A stretch of DNA of 64,000 bases from Dentipellis sp. KUC8613. Its lineage: Eukaryota; Basidiomycota; Agaricomycetes; Russulales; Hericiaceae. Below are positions 35,601-47,797 of this stretch, piece after piece. Within the stretch, counting starts at the first letter, position 1, and each line of letters starts with the position of its first letter. Made by a program: the position numbers and the translations under genes. The stretch is taken from NCBI GenBank assembly GCA_002286715.1, contig NSJX01000036.1, positions 56,535 through 120,534 of the forward strand, given 5' to 3'. The notes under the pieces were generated by a model. The model was not told the origin of the DNA. It did not search any database and saw only the letters and a program-made list of their open reading frames with translations.

Positions 35601-37802
35601 ATGCCAGTGTCGAGTCTATCGCATGCCATGGAGGACAGGGTCTCAGTCTTGGGCACCTATCTGTCGATTCTGTTTTTCTCTTTCGTGTGTCTTTTCTTCG
35701 TCGCGCGCCTCTTGCGCACGTACGGATCCCGCCGGGCGCTCTACCCGCCCGGCCCACCGACGCTGCCCATCCTCGGGAACCTGCTAACGTTCCCGCGAAG
35801 GCTCATCCACATCAAGTTTTCCGAATGGGGTGAGTACCCTACCTTGCCTTCTCAGCGCCTTCGTTGACATTGTGCGCTACAAGCTCGTCAATACGGCGAC
35901 GTATTCTCGCTGAAGGTCATGGATCAGACGATCATCGTGCTCAACACGCCTACACTGGTCAGGGACGTGCTCGAAAAGAAGGGCAGTGCGGTGACGGGCC
36001 GGCCCGAGTCGATCGTGCTTGACCGGATGGTCCCGCACCGTCTGAATTTCGCCCTCCGTCCCGACGGTGGGTTTTCCGAATACCATGATACTACTTAGAT
36101 ACATGCAGGGCTGATTAGCATGATCAAGCCGATGATACTTGGAAGGCGATGCGCAAAGTGACGCAGAACTTGCTCTCGAAGGAGAATTTGAAGCAGTATG
36201 AAAGTTACCAGCAGGCAGAGATGACACAGACCATGGTCGACATCCTCCGCGAGCCCCAGGTCAGTCTCCTCCCAGCACACGGGTGTCAAGAAAGTAGTAC
36301 TTACTACAGAAACGACCTCACAAAGGACTGGTTCGCGCACCTGCACCGCTACACGGCCTCCCTCACCTTCGGACTCCTCTTCGGCAAGCGCAGCCCACGC
36401 ACCTCCTCGCCCGACGTGCGCGACTTCCTGCACGAGAACCCGCGCTTCATGGCGCTGCTCGAGTTCGGCGAGGCGCCGCCCGTTGACCTGTTCCCCGCAC
36501 TCCGGTACGTGCCGCAGCGCTGGGCGGGCTGGAAGCGCGAGGCAGACGCGGTGCGCCGGCTGCAGGGGGCGTTGTATGAGCGTCTTGTTGGGTATGTGCG
36601 CGCGCGCGTGGAGAGGGGTATGACGAATGGCGCGTGGATGGAGGGTATCATTCGAGGGGCGGGGGAAGAGGCGGTCGAGGCGAACGCTGATTATTACAAG
36701 TACGTCGTTTCGTTCGAATCGGGCATCTCCAGAGGTTGGTGTTCTGATATATATCTATGCATATAGAAGTTATCTAGGCTCGGGCATGATGGAGGGTGCC
36801 GAGACTACGTCGCCCGTGCTCCATTCCCTTGTGCTCCTAGCTACCGCCTTCCCCGACAAGCAGCAGAAGGCAGCGGAGGAAATTGAGCGCGTCGTTGGCG
36901 CGGAGCGCATGCCCACACTTGAAGATCTGAAGAACCTGCCGTACACCAAGGCGTTCGTATGTGAAGTGAGTGTTATTAGGAAAACCACCATGCTGCCGAG
37001 TCGGCTGACGCGTACTCGACAGTGCATCCGTTTCTTTCCCGTAGCAGGCCTCGCACTACCACACCAAATGACGCAAGACAAGATCATCGACGGGATACTC
37101 TACCCCAGAGGCGCCGTCATCTTCCAAAACACCTGTAAGCCCGCCTCCCCTCTTCCTCTTCCTCCTCCTCGCACCACAGCCATCTCACATCTCGCGCAGA
37201 CTTCATGTTCCATGACGAGCGCTACTTCGCGTGCCCGCACGAGTTTGTGCCGGAGCGCTTTCTGGAGCACCCACATGGCGTGAGGCTCGGCGTGGAGGAC
37301 GACCCTGCGCGGCGCGACCATTTGCTTTTCGGGGCGGGGCGCCGTGTGTGTCCCGGGTATCACCTCGCGCGGACTAGTATTGTGAGTCCTTGGCATGGCA
37401 TCGGGAGCGCTCGCGGTCTGCTGGCTCAACCAATGCATTCATCGCATAGGATCTATGTGCAATGCACCTATTCTGGGCATTCAAGTTATCCCTCCCGCTC
37501 GATCCAATCACAGGGAAGCAAAAGCCAGCCAATCTAGCTCACTTCAAAGACGTGCGTGTCCTCGTCTCCTGTCCGCCAATTGCCCCGTGTCACCGCTGAC
37601 TTGAGGCTGCTAGGGCCTGGCCACCACGCCCCTCCCCTTCACGTGCGACATCGCATGCCGCTCTCCGCGTCCACACCGCGCAGACGTGATGCAGGAGGAG
37701 TTCACGCGCGCAGCTGAGTTCCTGCGGCCGTTCGAGATGGAGTGCGATGAAGGGGATCGGGGGTATAATGCGCGGTATCGGGATGTACTGGTATATCAGT
37801 AG
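35601..37802 (+). CDS. Cytochrome P450 C (OrdA-like fungal type)
   Basis: Membrane-anchored haem monooxygenase. Start placed at the first ATG (35601); the ATG at 35628 (MEDRVSVLG) would also retain the membrane helix YLSILFFSFVCLFFVARLL. The proline hinge is YPPGPPTLPILGNLL. The core includes QYGDVFSLKVMDQTIIVLN, an I-helix GSGMMEGAETTSP with the EGAETT core, ExxR as ECIR built across the intron at about 36967-37021, the PERF segment VPERFLEHP, and the haem loop FGAGRRVCPGYHLA with the cysteine ligand. It ends EGDRGYNARYRDVLVYQ; the stop is at 37800-37802. About nine exons. The motif style resembles P450s annotated as O-methylsterigmatocystin oxidoreductase-like in basidiomycetes; that name does not define its substrate. 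Confidence 0.88.
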
Positions 37803-39623
37803 TAGGGTGAACTCGGAGGGAGACATGATGTTATATCTGTTGTAAGTACGAAGTTTTCAAGCTGAGCTCGAGCATCATTACGGTGTTGGTGACTGCTTCC
37901 GAAATACTTGCGATATATGACGACCTACATGGACGTTCGTCGGCACCGGCTTCAAATACCCCACTCCAGCCTCCAAAAACTGAAAAAGTAACGAACTACC
38001 ATTTGGCGCCCATGTCACGTGACACTGAACGGCGGCCCTTCGAGTTCCCGCCACTCGAGTCTTTCTTCGACTCGCTCACCTTGGTCCACCGTTCTGCGGC
38101 TCTCTGGTGTATAATCCTACCAATCTCCACCCCCTTGGAATCTATCAAGATGATGGACGGTGCATGGTGTATGAGCGGAAGTAATGCCGCCCGTGTAGCC
38201 ACCCCCCTGCGGGGCGGCTCTGCACGGCACTAATTGTTGATCTTATTGACACTTACATCCTTTCACCAATACCCATCTCTTTGTCATAGCTAAATCTTTG
38301 GGAGGCAGGCTCTCCAATTCGCGTGTCCGGTGCGTTATCTGCTCCTTCGTGCGACCTTGGATCCTCACGATCTCGCTTCATAGCCAGCTGCGCTCCTCAA
38401 TGCGCCGGCATATATGAGTACCGCAGAATACTTTAGGGATAGGCTAGCGCCCTTGCTATTAGACCAGGCCACGAAACCAAAAAAAGTCATTTGTCCCCGT
38501 ACCTCGAGCACGAGACCTTGATGACTAGAGGGATAATTGACCTGTAGAGAGGCGGCGGTGCTTCGTGAGTATTACTGTCGAAAGAGGAGAGAAATAACAT
38601 CGAGAATGCGATCCGTATACAAGGTGCTTCAAGCTTGACGCATTAGACGCGTCTTTAGTGCGTATATCACTTATTCTCCATGGGTTTGCCGATACGTCTG
38701 CCGTTGGTAGCCTCTGCCATTCTCTCGCCACAGTGGTCTTAAATGCCACGATCATCTCCATGCACTTCGATCACAGGCATGTAGTTTATCTAGTTCAAAA
38801 GGCCCTCGGGCGCGATGCAGTCCCACCGCTCAGCATCCCTCTCGTCCTCAGGCTTCTGGACAATATCGTGACGCGTGTCATTTCAGCAAGGTGCTGAGGG
38901 CTTTCGCTAGCCGCTTGCCATCGGGGATCATTCATCTGCCTTCTCACCCGTGTCATACTTTTTCATTGAACAGCGCGCCGTCAGGGCCACGTCTGCCGCC
39001 TGTGCGATCTGATTCTGCGGATGTGGATCAGTCCTCAAATCGATTGCGCAACTTGTTGCTGCCATCGTTGACGCCGAACACTACCCTTTCCTCCACGAGC
39101 GTGGGTACCTAGATACTGCAATCAGAATGGAAGCTGCCTTCGATTCGAGGAAGCTATGCTAGTATCTCAGTCAGTTGCGTTTCAGTTCGACGATATTTGC
39201 CACAGTACTGATCCTTCAAGCCTCCAGGCCTTAGCACCCACTGGAAGTCCTACCCTGTAGGAAATCAGGGACTCCCGTCTATATCATCTTCAGGAGTCAT
39301 CAATGATGACGTCGTCGAAATTGACGATATTCATGGTGTGCGCAGAACATTCTGCTGCTACGTGCTACCGGCCCGCGCAGCATACATGTTCCTTCATATT
39401 CATCACAGAATCCGTACGCTTCATGATGTGGCGCACGATGGCCTTCACTGCCGGTGACTACGCTCAAAGCGCCCACCATATGTCAGAAACCATATCACGT
39501 TCGGCAATGCCATACTGTGTCACAATTCGTCTGCGATCTGATGTTCCTGGATAACAGTATGTACTTATGCCGTGTCCTCGTTCAGCATAACCCCCTGTCC
39601 AGTGCTCTTCAGAACCTGTCGTC
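37803..39623. other. Intergenic, no gene supported
   Basis: 1.8 kb with lower GC than the coding regions. Open stretches at 38658-38897 and 39303-39554 show no family resemblance and no clear splice chain. A weak copy of the DUF6534 upstream words (GATCATTCATCTGCC, about 38927) lies near the middle, so part of this may be old duplicated upstream sequence. Confidence 0.4.
39561..39570 (+). promoter_or_regulatory. GTACTTAT element upstream of DUF6534 gene 1
   Basis: GTACTTATGC, ending 53 bp before the ATG at 39624. Related words stand at a similar distance before DUF6534 genes 2 and 4 and a little further from gene 5, which suggests a shared core-promoter element (TATA-like). Confidence 0.4.
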
Positions 39624-41742
39624 ATGAACTCCACTTCGCAGCCCGAGGCTCAGATTGTACTCAATGTCGCGGCTTCCTTTGGATGCATGGTTGTTGGGGG
39701 ATGGCTGTCTTGCGTCGTGTGGGGTATATCGTGCTTACAGACGTCTGTTTTCACCCACCCTTCGTACGTGCTCACTCATGTTTATTTATACCTGATCAGG
39801 TTCCTCTATCTGTCAAAGTATGTGGTCCATGCCAGTGTAGAGCATTAGATTGCGGATATTGACAAACGCTGATAAAGCTACTGGGATAAAGATCTGTGGA
39901 CGAAGAAGGGCCTGGTAAGTTGCTCATACACTACTCTTCCCATTTTGTACCATTCAACAGACCTTGATGCTTTCAATCTATCCAGGTTCTTTTCCTCTGG
40001 TAAATGCTCACACAAACTCTCGGCGTGACGGTGCTAATCATTCAACCCACAGGTGTGTCGACACTGTAAATATGATTCTTCTATTGCAACCCCGTATGTT
40101 TTCATCTTTCTCCGACTCAAGCCTCGCTGACCGTACACGGCCGGTCAGTCTGGCACGTCCTCATTGCAAATTTCGGCGACATTGAGATGCTGTCGCAGAT
40201 TCAGCCGTAAGCGGACGATCTCCCCGTCTGTCTATCACCTACGCTTGCTAACGTGTTTGGGATGTTTATTCCTGAACAGTGCGCTTACGGTGTGTCCCTG
40301 AAACCTTATGATCGATGTCTCAGACGACTGATAGGCTGTCGACTTGCAAGCATCATACCTGGATCGCGGTAAGTTCCATTCGTACGTTCTGATATGACGT
40401 TTGCTGAAAGTTCATTGGCAGGCAATCGTTGAGATCTCCGTACAACTATTCTTTATACACAGGATCTACGTGTGTATGTGACTGTCAATGTATACCTCCT
40501 TTCGCAGCCTGATGTCGAGTGTAGTTAGCGGGAACAGGTGGCTTTTACCTGCCTTCTTAGTATGTTCTTGTCCAACGATGCACGTTCTCCTTTTGTCTCA
40601 CCGTCTCGCCCTAGACCGTTCTTTCCTTGTTCCAATTCAGTACGTTCATCCCTGTCATCACAAGTTCTCGGGACTGATGAAAACACACAGTCGTTCTCAT
40701 TCGTAAGTTTGCTTCCCTATGCAATACTATCGCTTTTTGGGTTAGAGAACTGACATGCGACCGGAACGTCAGCATATGATATCCTCACGTTCGTCCTTTC
40801 ACTTATATTCTGTTTCCTACACTCATGGATTGAGCAGCGTGTCCCGTGCAAGTCACACCACTGCCGGCATCGAAAAATCTTGGGCCGTCGTAAGTCTCGT
40901 CCTGATCGTACATTCCCCCAGTACCTCACAGCCATTCTCAGGACATGTTCATTTCCCTTCGTGCAGTAACCGCTTCTGGAGACATCATCATTGCAGGCAC
41001 CATGATATTCCTCGTCCTCAGACACGGCCTGCCCCAATATCGCTCGTGCGCACCCTCCTTCCATATCCTCCGCACATGAACTTATACGCCAATGCTGACG
41101 TTGGATCACCCTCAGGACGCGGCGCATCGTCTACCGCCTCATCATCGTCACATTCATGACGGGCTTCTGGACGGCCGTCGTCGCGATCGTCGAGCTCGCG
41201 CTAGCCGCGCACTTCCCGACCGGGCTGCAGTTCATGATCCCCGAAGGCCCGCTATGCAGCCTCTACTTCTCGTCGCTGCTCGCGAACCTCAATTCGCGCG
41301 AGTACGTCAAGGGCGAGGAGTTCTCGTGCTGGAACGATTCGGAAATCGAGGCTGTATCTGCGTCGCAGTCGAAACCGAAGTCAGAGTCTGCGGGCAATAG
41401 AGGCACGAAAGTGAACCGCACTGGGGGCATGACATTTAGAGTGTGGTCAATGGGGACCAAGACGACTAGCTCCGATGACAATGGTCCGAGTAGCGTGAGT
41501 GTAATTCCTCGTGAAAGTGCTCTGGCTGCAGACAATGTTGATGCTTTGGTGTCTAGGGCACATTGACGGTTGAGGCCGGTGCGGCGCAGATATCTGAGTC
41601 AGACATCGGCGGGGAATCCTTAGAAGAGATGCAGTACAAGCCAGGGCCGGAGGTCAGTAAACGTCTCTGTCACCCTGCAACGCGCTATTCATCTGCATCA
41701 TCCGGGGCAGCCTCATGTGCACCCGGTCTAGAACCAGCCTAG
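39624..41742 (+). CDS. DUF6534 seven-helix membrane protein, copy 1
   Basis: Integral membrane protein of an Agaricomycete family of unknown function. Starts MNSTSQPEAQIVLNVAASFG. After splicing, family blocks follow in order: GGWLSCVVWGISCLQT, FLYLSK, YWDKDLWTKKGL, VLFLW, CVDTVNMILLLQP, VWHVLIANFGDIEMLSQIQP, ALT, VEISVQLFFIHRIYV, VSGNRWLLPAFL, then a long exon block from GIEKSWAV through FWTAVVAIVELALAAHFP and LYFSSLLANLNSREYVKGEE. About 15 exons, including a 14 nt exon (39986-39999, VLFLW) and a 10 nt exon (40280-40289, part of ALT). The C-terminal hydrophilic tail ends SLEEMQYKPGPE. Reading through gives a stop at 41740-41742; by analogy with copies 3-5 a last intron after GPE is possible, so the end is approximate. 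Confidence 0.78.
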
Positions 41743-42718
41743 CTTTCGTCATACTCACATTCGCGCTATGAGATCTCGACAGCAGTGCTTCAAAACGTAT
41801 GTATGTACAGTAATTGTATTCCCGACCGTATTCTCCACAGCTACACATGCAGCTATCCGACCGTTCGAGCGCGCAATCCACGCGTCCGTCATTAATCGAT
41901 ACTCGACTGAGAACGCACACGGGGCATTGAGACGAACTTATCGCACTTCGAATTTGCAGGACTGTGTCATGTGGTACGAATGGTGCTCAATCACGACTGG
42001 ACAATGAAAATGTAAACATCTTTCTGCTAACTCGGTACGTGGCATCCTCATTCATCATCTCGCAGCATCGGACCCTCATCTTGTTACGGAAAAGGTTGCA
42101 TTGCGCAAAGACCGCGCATGATCATGATGCCCCTTTAACTTCAATGGAACATTTCAACGACGAGCATGTTTCGACTCGATTATAGACTGGGTTCTAACGC
42201 TGCAGTTGTGCTATAAGTATCCGCCAGTGGGATTGAGTGGAACCGGAACCCTACTCACACGTTGATACATAGGATCAATCGAGAGCTAATGCAATAACTC
42301 TTAATCCATCCCCAGCGATGTGTTTCGTATTCAGAGCCGCGAAGCCGAGCCACCAGCTTGATAATCGTCCCGAGAGAAGTATAGAATCCTACCCGTTTTC
42401 CCACCAACGTGGGCACGTGGAGCTAGCGAATAGAACCGAAGCTGCAACAGACTGCTTCCAGGTTTTGAAGAAGCTGCCAGTGCGCCGTTTATAGTTGAGT
42501 GCTAATTTAGCTACCATCGTTGCCGCTGTCGTAGGCTTGTACTCATACATCGCATCATCATCCTTGAAACATCAGGGGTTGCCGATGATATTGGCAGATA
42601 CTGCCACCGGCAGCATCCGCGTTGAGAAGGACCAATGGCACGAAACCGGCATGGTGTACACTCTCGGAGAGTCAAAGCGTCTGGCTTCAACTGTATGTCC
42701 TCGGCTCTGTGCTGTAAC

Positions 42719-42761
42719 GTGGGAGGCTCAGCATGATCATCTGCCTTACGGCTTTCAGAGC
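42719..42761 (+). promoter_or_regulatory. Conserved upstream block of DUF6534 gene 2
   Basis: GTGGGAGGC followed by ATGATCATCTGCC and GGCTTTCAGAGCAT, about 205 bp before the ATG at 42929. The same block lies 204 bp before copy 4 and in part about 250 bp before copy 5. It contains the palindrome ATGATCAT. It may be a regulatory site, or simply unselected duplicated sequence. Confidence 0.4.
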
Positions 42762-42860
42762 ATCGACCGACCCCAAAGCTCCATCGTCTCTAACAATATG
42801 ACAAAACCTCATTCGAGTCGCTAGCAAGATGAGATCTTCACCCTTATGAACGGGGGAAGT

Positions 42861-42869
42861 AAGTACTTG
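42861..42869 (+). promoter_or_regulatory. AAGTACTTG element upstream of DUF6534 gene 2
   Basis: AAGTACTTGGTATGCC begins 68 bp before the start ATG at 42929 and matches the GTACTTATRC word in front of other copies. Confidence 0.35.
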
Positions 42870-42928
42870 GTATGCCTCCGAGTAGTATGTAAAGAGACGC
42901 GACCTGCACCTTTCATCCCTTCATCGTC

Positions 42929-45077
42929 ATGGCCCCCGCTGCTGAGCCTGCAAACCAGATCGTGCTTAACATCGCGGACTCGTATGGGTGCATGCTCGTC
43001 GGCGCATGGCTGTCCTGTGTCATGTGGGGCGTTTCCTGCGCACAAACGTATGCTTTCTACTTTCGCATGCTATTCTCGCGACTGATGACGCCTTTCTTCG
43101 CTGTAGGTTCCTGTACTTGTCACGGTGCGAGTCTTTTCGCGCCGAAGCGAAAGATCTTGAGTAGATGCTGACTGTTGAACGGAAGTTACTGGGACAAAGA
43201 TTCATGGAAGAAGAAGGGACTCGTGAGTCAACTATACCGTCTATGACATCTGTAGTTTTCATCGCGAATTTGGCTCTAACGTTTTCAATCGACGTAGGTT
43301 CTCTTCCTCTGGTAAAAATAATTGCAAGACTCGAGAACTACGGATACTGAATAACTCGTAGGTGTGTCGACACGGCGAATGAGATCCTCCTCCTTCAGCC
43401 TCGTACGTTGTCGTTGCTCTCCCTCGCCTACCTCTCGCTGATTTATCCGTCTGATCAGTCTGGCACGTTCTCATCGCGAACTTTGGCAACATCCCGGTTA
43501 TATTTCAGATCCAGCCGTGCGTGCACTGGACGATCGTCCTTCTGAATTCGCATTGTCGCCTGCTGACCTAGTTTGCAAACAGTGGACTTACGGTCAGTAC
43601 ATTAGTAGTAACTACAGGCATAATAAAGCTCACGGGTCGTCCGATGATTAGCACCATGCCTGGGTTGCGGTAAGCATGCGGTGGAGTCGCCTGCATGATG
43701 TGTCGCTGATACGCTCGGTATTTGTCTTAGGGAATTGTCACATTCTCTGTGCAGCTATTCTTCGTGCATAGAATGTACAAGTGTGCGTCGCGACAGCATC
43801 CGTGATTGCTTTTTCGCCGTCTGACCCAAGAGATAGTCAGCGGGTGCCGGTGGTATATACCCGCCTTTTTGGTATGTTCCTCAGCATGGCGTTAGAGCTT
43901 TCCCCCATCTGACTATCGCATTCAAGGCCCTTCTGTCGTTGTTTCAATTGGGCAAGTCCATAATTCCTCTCCATACTACATGCAGCTGATTAGAATCGCC
44001 TAGTCGTTCTGATCCGTTAGTCTTACGTTTTCGCTTTGGAATTTTGCTCCCCGCTGATATAAGGTCGCTGTCTCAGCTTACAACGTCCTCACGTCAGTGT
44101 CACCACCTTGCATCTCTTCTGCTCACTCACGAAGGCGCTAGCGTGTCTGGCGGAAGTAACACTACGTCCGGCATCGAGAAGTCTTGGGCCACAGTAATGT
44201 CTCTCAGCCCGTGCAACCCCTTACCTGCTCACCGCACTTTAGGACATGCTCATCTCCCTCCGCTCCGTCACCGCCGCTGAGGACATCATTATCACAGCCA
44301 CAATGACCTTCCTCGTCCTCAAACACGGCCTGCCCGAGTTCCGCGCGTACGTTCCGCCCACCGTACGAACACTGACACGGACCTAATCTCTGGTACATTA
44401 ATAATTCTAGCACACGCCGCATGATCTACCGCTTCATCCTCGTCACCTTCAACACCGGCTTCTGGACGGCCGTCGCCGCGATCGTCGAGCTGGCCATGGT
44501 CGCACGGAACCCGACCGGGCTGCAGTTCATGGTGCCCGAGGGCCCGCTCTGCAGCCTCTACTTCTCCGCGTTCCTCGCGAATCTCAATTCGCGCGAGTTC
44601 ATCAAGGGCGAGAATTTCACGAGCTGGAACGACTGGGAGGTCGACGGCGGCGGCAGGAGCGGGAGCGGGAGCGCCGCCTCGGGCTCGAATGCGGCCGTGA
44701 AGTCAAGGCCGGGAGCGACGGCGTTTAGGCTGGGCGTGTTGGGTAGGAAGGGTGGGGGATCTGGGGGGATGCAGAGCGTGAGTGTTGTTCTTGGTCGTCC
44801 GAATGTAGTCTGAATGAGATTTGACGGTAATTGGGCTGGTTTTGGGTGCATTTAGGGCACGCTGACGGTCAAGGTCGATACGATGCAGATCTCGGATTCG
44901 GATGCTCGTGAGGGTTCTATGGATGAGATGCAGTATAAGTATAAGCCTGAGGCGCAGGTGTGTGGTTGCTCTCCAGCATCGAAACATGATAGCATGGCCG
45001 ATGCTCAAGGCAGAATGCATCCCCGGTCTGATATTTTGATCTTTCCGGTCATGGTGTTGATGATAACCGTGTTCTAA
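42929..45077 (+). CDS. DUF6534 seven-helix membrane protein, copy 2
   Basis: Paralogue of copies 1 and 3-5, function unknown. Starts MAPAAEPANQIVLNIADSYG. Blocks after splicing: GAWLSCVMWGVSCAQT, FLYLS, YWDKDSWKKKGL, VLFLW, CVDTANEILLLQP, WHVLIANFGNIPVIFQIQP, GLT, HHAWVA, GIVTFSVQLFFVHRMYK, then GIEKSWAT, DMLISLRSVTAAEDIIITAT and FWTAVAAIVELAMVARNP. The 10 nt micro-exon is 43583-43592. The hydrophilic tail is Gly/Ser-rich (GGGRSGSGSAASGSN). The 3' end is uncertain: reading straight through from MDEMQYKYKPEAQ gives a stop at 45075-45077, but copies 3-5 have a final intron at about this point. The neighbour downstream is the minus-strand tRNA-Ala. Confidence 0.75.
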
Positions 45078-45327
45078 GATTTACGAGAATTTGACTGTAC
45101 AGGAAGGACACTGCATTCCCCTTGCCTCGAATCGGGCTTTATTTTGGCTGCATCCTGTCTCTACGGTAATATACTGCATATATCCTTCAAATCTAGCTAC
45201 ACACTGTCGGACAGAACAAAACTTTCGAGGGTTTTTTTTTCTCTTTTGGTGCCGCTGCAGGCTGCACTTGCGAAAGGTACAGTACTGTATCAATCATCGG
45301 GATAGTGACTTGGGAGAAGAAAAATAT

Positions 45328-45429
45328 TGGACGAGAAGGGATTTGAACCCTTGACCTCGTGCACTTGAGACAAAGGACACCAGTCGATCGTTTGCAAAGC
45401 ACGCGCGCTAACCACTGTGCCACACGCCC
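45328..45429 (-). tRNA. tRNA-Ala (TGC) with 29 nt intron
   Basis: Minus strand, 5' end at 45429. The acceptor arms GGGCGTG and CTCGTCC pair with one T-T mismatch and one G-T; the discriminator is A. The D-arm GCAC-AGTGGTTA-GCGC, anticodon stem CGTGC/GCACG and T-arm AAGGG-TTCAAAT-CCCTT are all present. The anticodon loop starts TTTGCA, giving anticodon TGC, then a 29 nt intron at the canonical 37/38 position. Length is 102 nt, so the mature tRNA would be 73 nt. No CCA is encoded, as usual in eukaryotes. Confidence 0.9.
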
Positions 45430-46394
45430 GTTGGAGATTCGCGTTCGGCGCACCTGCTGTCGTAGGTTTGTAGCCCTCCACAGAGTCCACACCGTGACTA
45501 GAAGCCATGAAAAGCTCTGCTCGCACATTCCTACCCACTGGAAGTCGAGATTCACTGAGGGCTCGAAGGACGAGCATACCCCGATTAGCTCTACTCTCGC
45601 TGGCTGCATCTAGTGTTCTCAGAATTCCAACTCCTCGGACCCTCTCTCGTGACCAATTCTTCCTTCAGCTCGGCAACTCAAGAGCTACCCTAGCTCTCGA
45701 CACCTTTCCAGCACTTCGAGCCGCCACGGATCTTGCAGAACACACCCTACAGGCTTCACCTACACCGCCTCCAGGACCCAGCTCCGACTTTGCCTTCGAA
45801 TCCTCCGGCCCCCATGGGCCATAACCAACCCGAATTCCGACTGGAACGCATACAATGCTCCCGCTCCTAGGATCAGATCCGCGGTCTCGAGGCTCAGCTC
45901 CAGGCGTCAGACCCAAACCACGCTTCACACATACTGATACTGATACAGTACCTACGCTTCGATTCTATCAGATGCGCGCTGCACTCAGACTGTCGCACGC
46001 ACAAATTTATCGGCCCTCCCATGTGCATATGCATTCTGCGCATGCCAGCTATGTGCTATATACACATCAACAGTAATGTCATGATCCTATCATCCAGGCA
46101 TCGATGCTGATTCCTGACGCTGCCCTGTTACACTCGTACAGCGGGGGACTTCGAAGATGGCGCTGGTTGGCATCTCGGTGATCTCGCTCGCTCATTCGCT
46201 CCCGCGCCCACACCGCGGGTGTGGGCGTCTGGCAATGTGATACGCGATACGCGATATACGATATCTGCCGCTGATCACTGGCACGATCGTCCCGATCTGG
46301 TGCAAGACCTCTCGCTTGCACCAGCACCAGCACCAGCACCAGCACTAGTAATTGCCGGCACTGACTCGATCGACTCGGACTAGCAGGATCGTCG
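45430..46394. other. Intergenic; one weak small ORF
   Basis: 965 bp between the tRNA and the methyltransferase. An ATG at 45507 opens 105 codons with a basic, serine-rich start (MKSSARTFLPTGSRDSLRAR) that could act as a targeting sequence, but it overlaps nothing recognisable and has no splice support. Not called as a gene. Confidence 0.3.
46318..46346. repeat. CCAGCA hexamer microsatellite
   Basis: About four and a half copies of the hexamer CCAGCA, 50 bp upstream of the methyltransferase start. Confidence 0.8.
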
Positions 46395-47797
46395 ATGGCT
46401 GCAGATTCTGAGCATGAGAGCGCAGAGGCGGGCGCGAGCAAAGACTCGACGTACGCGTTTCTCGTGCGTCCTCATCCCCGTTCTCGACTGCATCCTGATC
46501 CTCATACACCCGCCTTCACTCCCTACACAGCCCGCCTCGAGCGCGCCCGAGGAGCTAGAACGGTGTGCTCCTCCATATTTCGCTTCGCGAGGCGTGTTGG
46601 TGTTAACTAGTAGGACGGTTGGTGATGTCATATGCATAGACTCGACAAGCTGCATGCTGGTATCACAGAGTACTTCGGCGGGCGGCTCTCGCTCGCGCCG
46701 TTGGAGGATACGACGCCGGAGCGCATCCTCGAGCTCGGGTTCGCCCTCAAGTTTACCTCTCCGCCAGACGTGCACGAGCTAACACCAGAATATCCGCTCG
46801 CAGGTCGGGCGGCGGCGCCTGGTGAGCAGTACCAATACCACAGCGCGCTCGAGAGGAAAAATCTGATCTCGGATGCGCAGGGCGATCCAAGCCGCGACGC
46901 AGTTCCCCGCCGCGGACGTGCTCGGCGTCGACATCTCGCCCATCCCGCCGCGGTCAGCCTCAGCCCTCCTCTCACCTTGACGCATGCGACGCTCACCGCG
47001 CACCGCAGACCACTCCCGCCCAACCTGCGCTGGCAGTACGTCGACCTGACGCAGGACCCCTTCCCGCCGGAGCTCGCAGAGGGCACGTTCGACATCGTGC
47101 ACGCGCGGCTCGTCATGATGCACGTACGCCCCTCCTCCTTCCCTCCCTCTCTCGCATGCCCACACACAGGACCCCCCAAAAAATGCACACCACGCTCTAC
47201 CACACAGCTCCCGCACGGCGCCTCGATCCTGCAGCGCGCCGCGGCGCTCGTCAGGCCGGGCGGGTGGCTGCTCGTCGAGGACCCGGACGACGACCGCATG
47301 CGTGACGGCGGCGGCGCGCTCGGGCCGGGCATGGCGCGCTTCGTCGGGTGCTGGCGCGCGCTGCTGCGCGCGCGCGGGGCGGAGCCCGCGCTCGGGCGCG
47401 CGCTGGAGGGGCTCGTGCGCGGCACGGGCCTGTTTGAGGGCGGGCGGGCGGGCGTGTGGGTGCGGAGGGTGGTGGTGCCGTTGTCGGAGAAGTCGGCCGG
47501 TGCGTGCTCATTTTGTCCTGCGTGCTTGCTTGCTGCGGCTGATTGACCGGTTCGCTGGGGGGGCTTGGGTTGCGTTGGATTGGATTGGATTGGACTGACG
47601 GCGCAGACGAGGCGGAGAACAGGCTCGGGCGCGCGTGGAAGGCGAACATGGTGCGCAACACGCGCGATCTGCCCGCGCGGCTGGCGGCGCATGGGATCAC
47701 GGAGGAGGTGGCGGCGCAGACGCTGGAGGAGCTGCTGGACCCGGAGAGGAATTTGACGACGGATATGTATTTTTTGTGGGCGCGGCGGCGCGCGTGA
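46395..47797 (+). CDS. SAM-dependent methyltransferase, LaeA-like class I fold
   Basis: Class I methyltransferase of the type often annotated in fungi as LaeA/TAM-like; it may methylate a small molecule or act as a regulator. Starts MAADSEHESAEAGASKDSTY at 46395. Motif I is rebuilt across two introns as ELGSGGGAWAIQAATQFP: the left half ends at about 46741, a short exon lies at about 46804-46821, and the right half starts at about 46900. Then come VLGVDISPIPPR (motif II acidic Asp), QYVDLTQDPFPP, FDIVHARLVMMH (motif IV region) and AALVRPGGWLLVEDPD (post-motif). About seven exons; a short stretch coding PASSAPEELER is probable near 46531-46561. Ends TDMYFLWARRRA with stop at 47795-47797. The N-terminal exons are the least certain. 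It lies between tRNA-Ala and the aldo-keto reductase. Confidence 0.83.

Larger units (their letters stand above)
41743..42928. other. Intergenic with duplicated upstream sequence
   Basis: 1.2 kb between DUF6534 copies 1 and 2. No gene is supported. The words at 42438-42460 (GAAGCTGCAACAGACTGCTT) and 42719-42761 recur before copy 4, so the duplicated unit included upstream DNA. Confidence 0.45.

Noticed and set aside
45507..45824. 105-codon ORF between tRNA-Ala and the methyltransferase
   Set aside because: Low-complexity, not spliced and not recognised; too weak to call.
46628..47692. Minus-strand frame of 354 codons over the methyltransferase
   Set aside because: Antisense to recognised methyltransferase motifs, with Ser/Arg/Pro-rich low-complexity translation.
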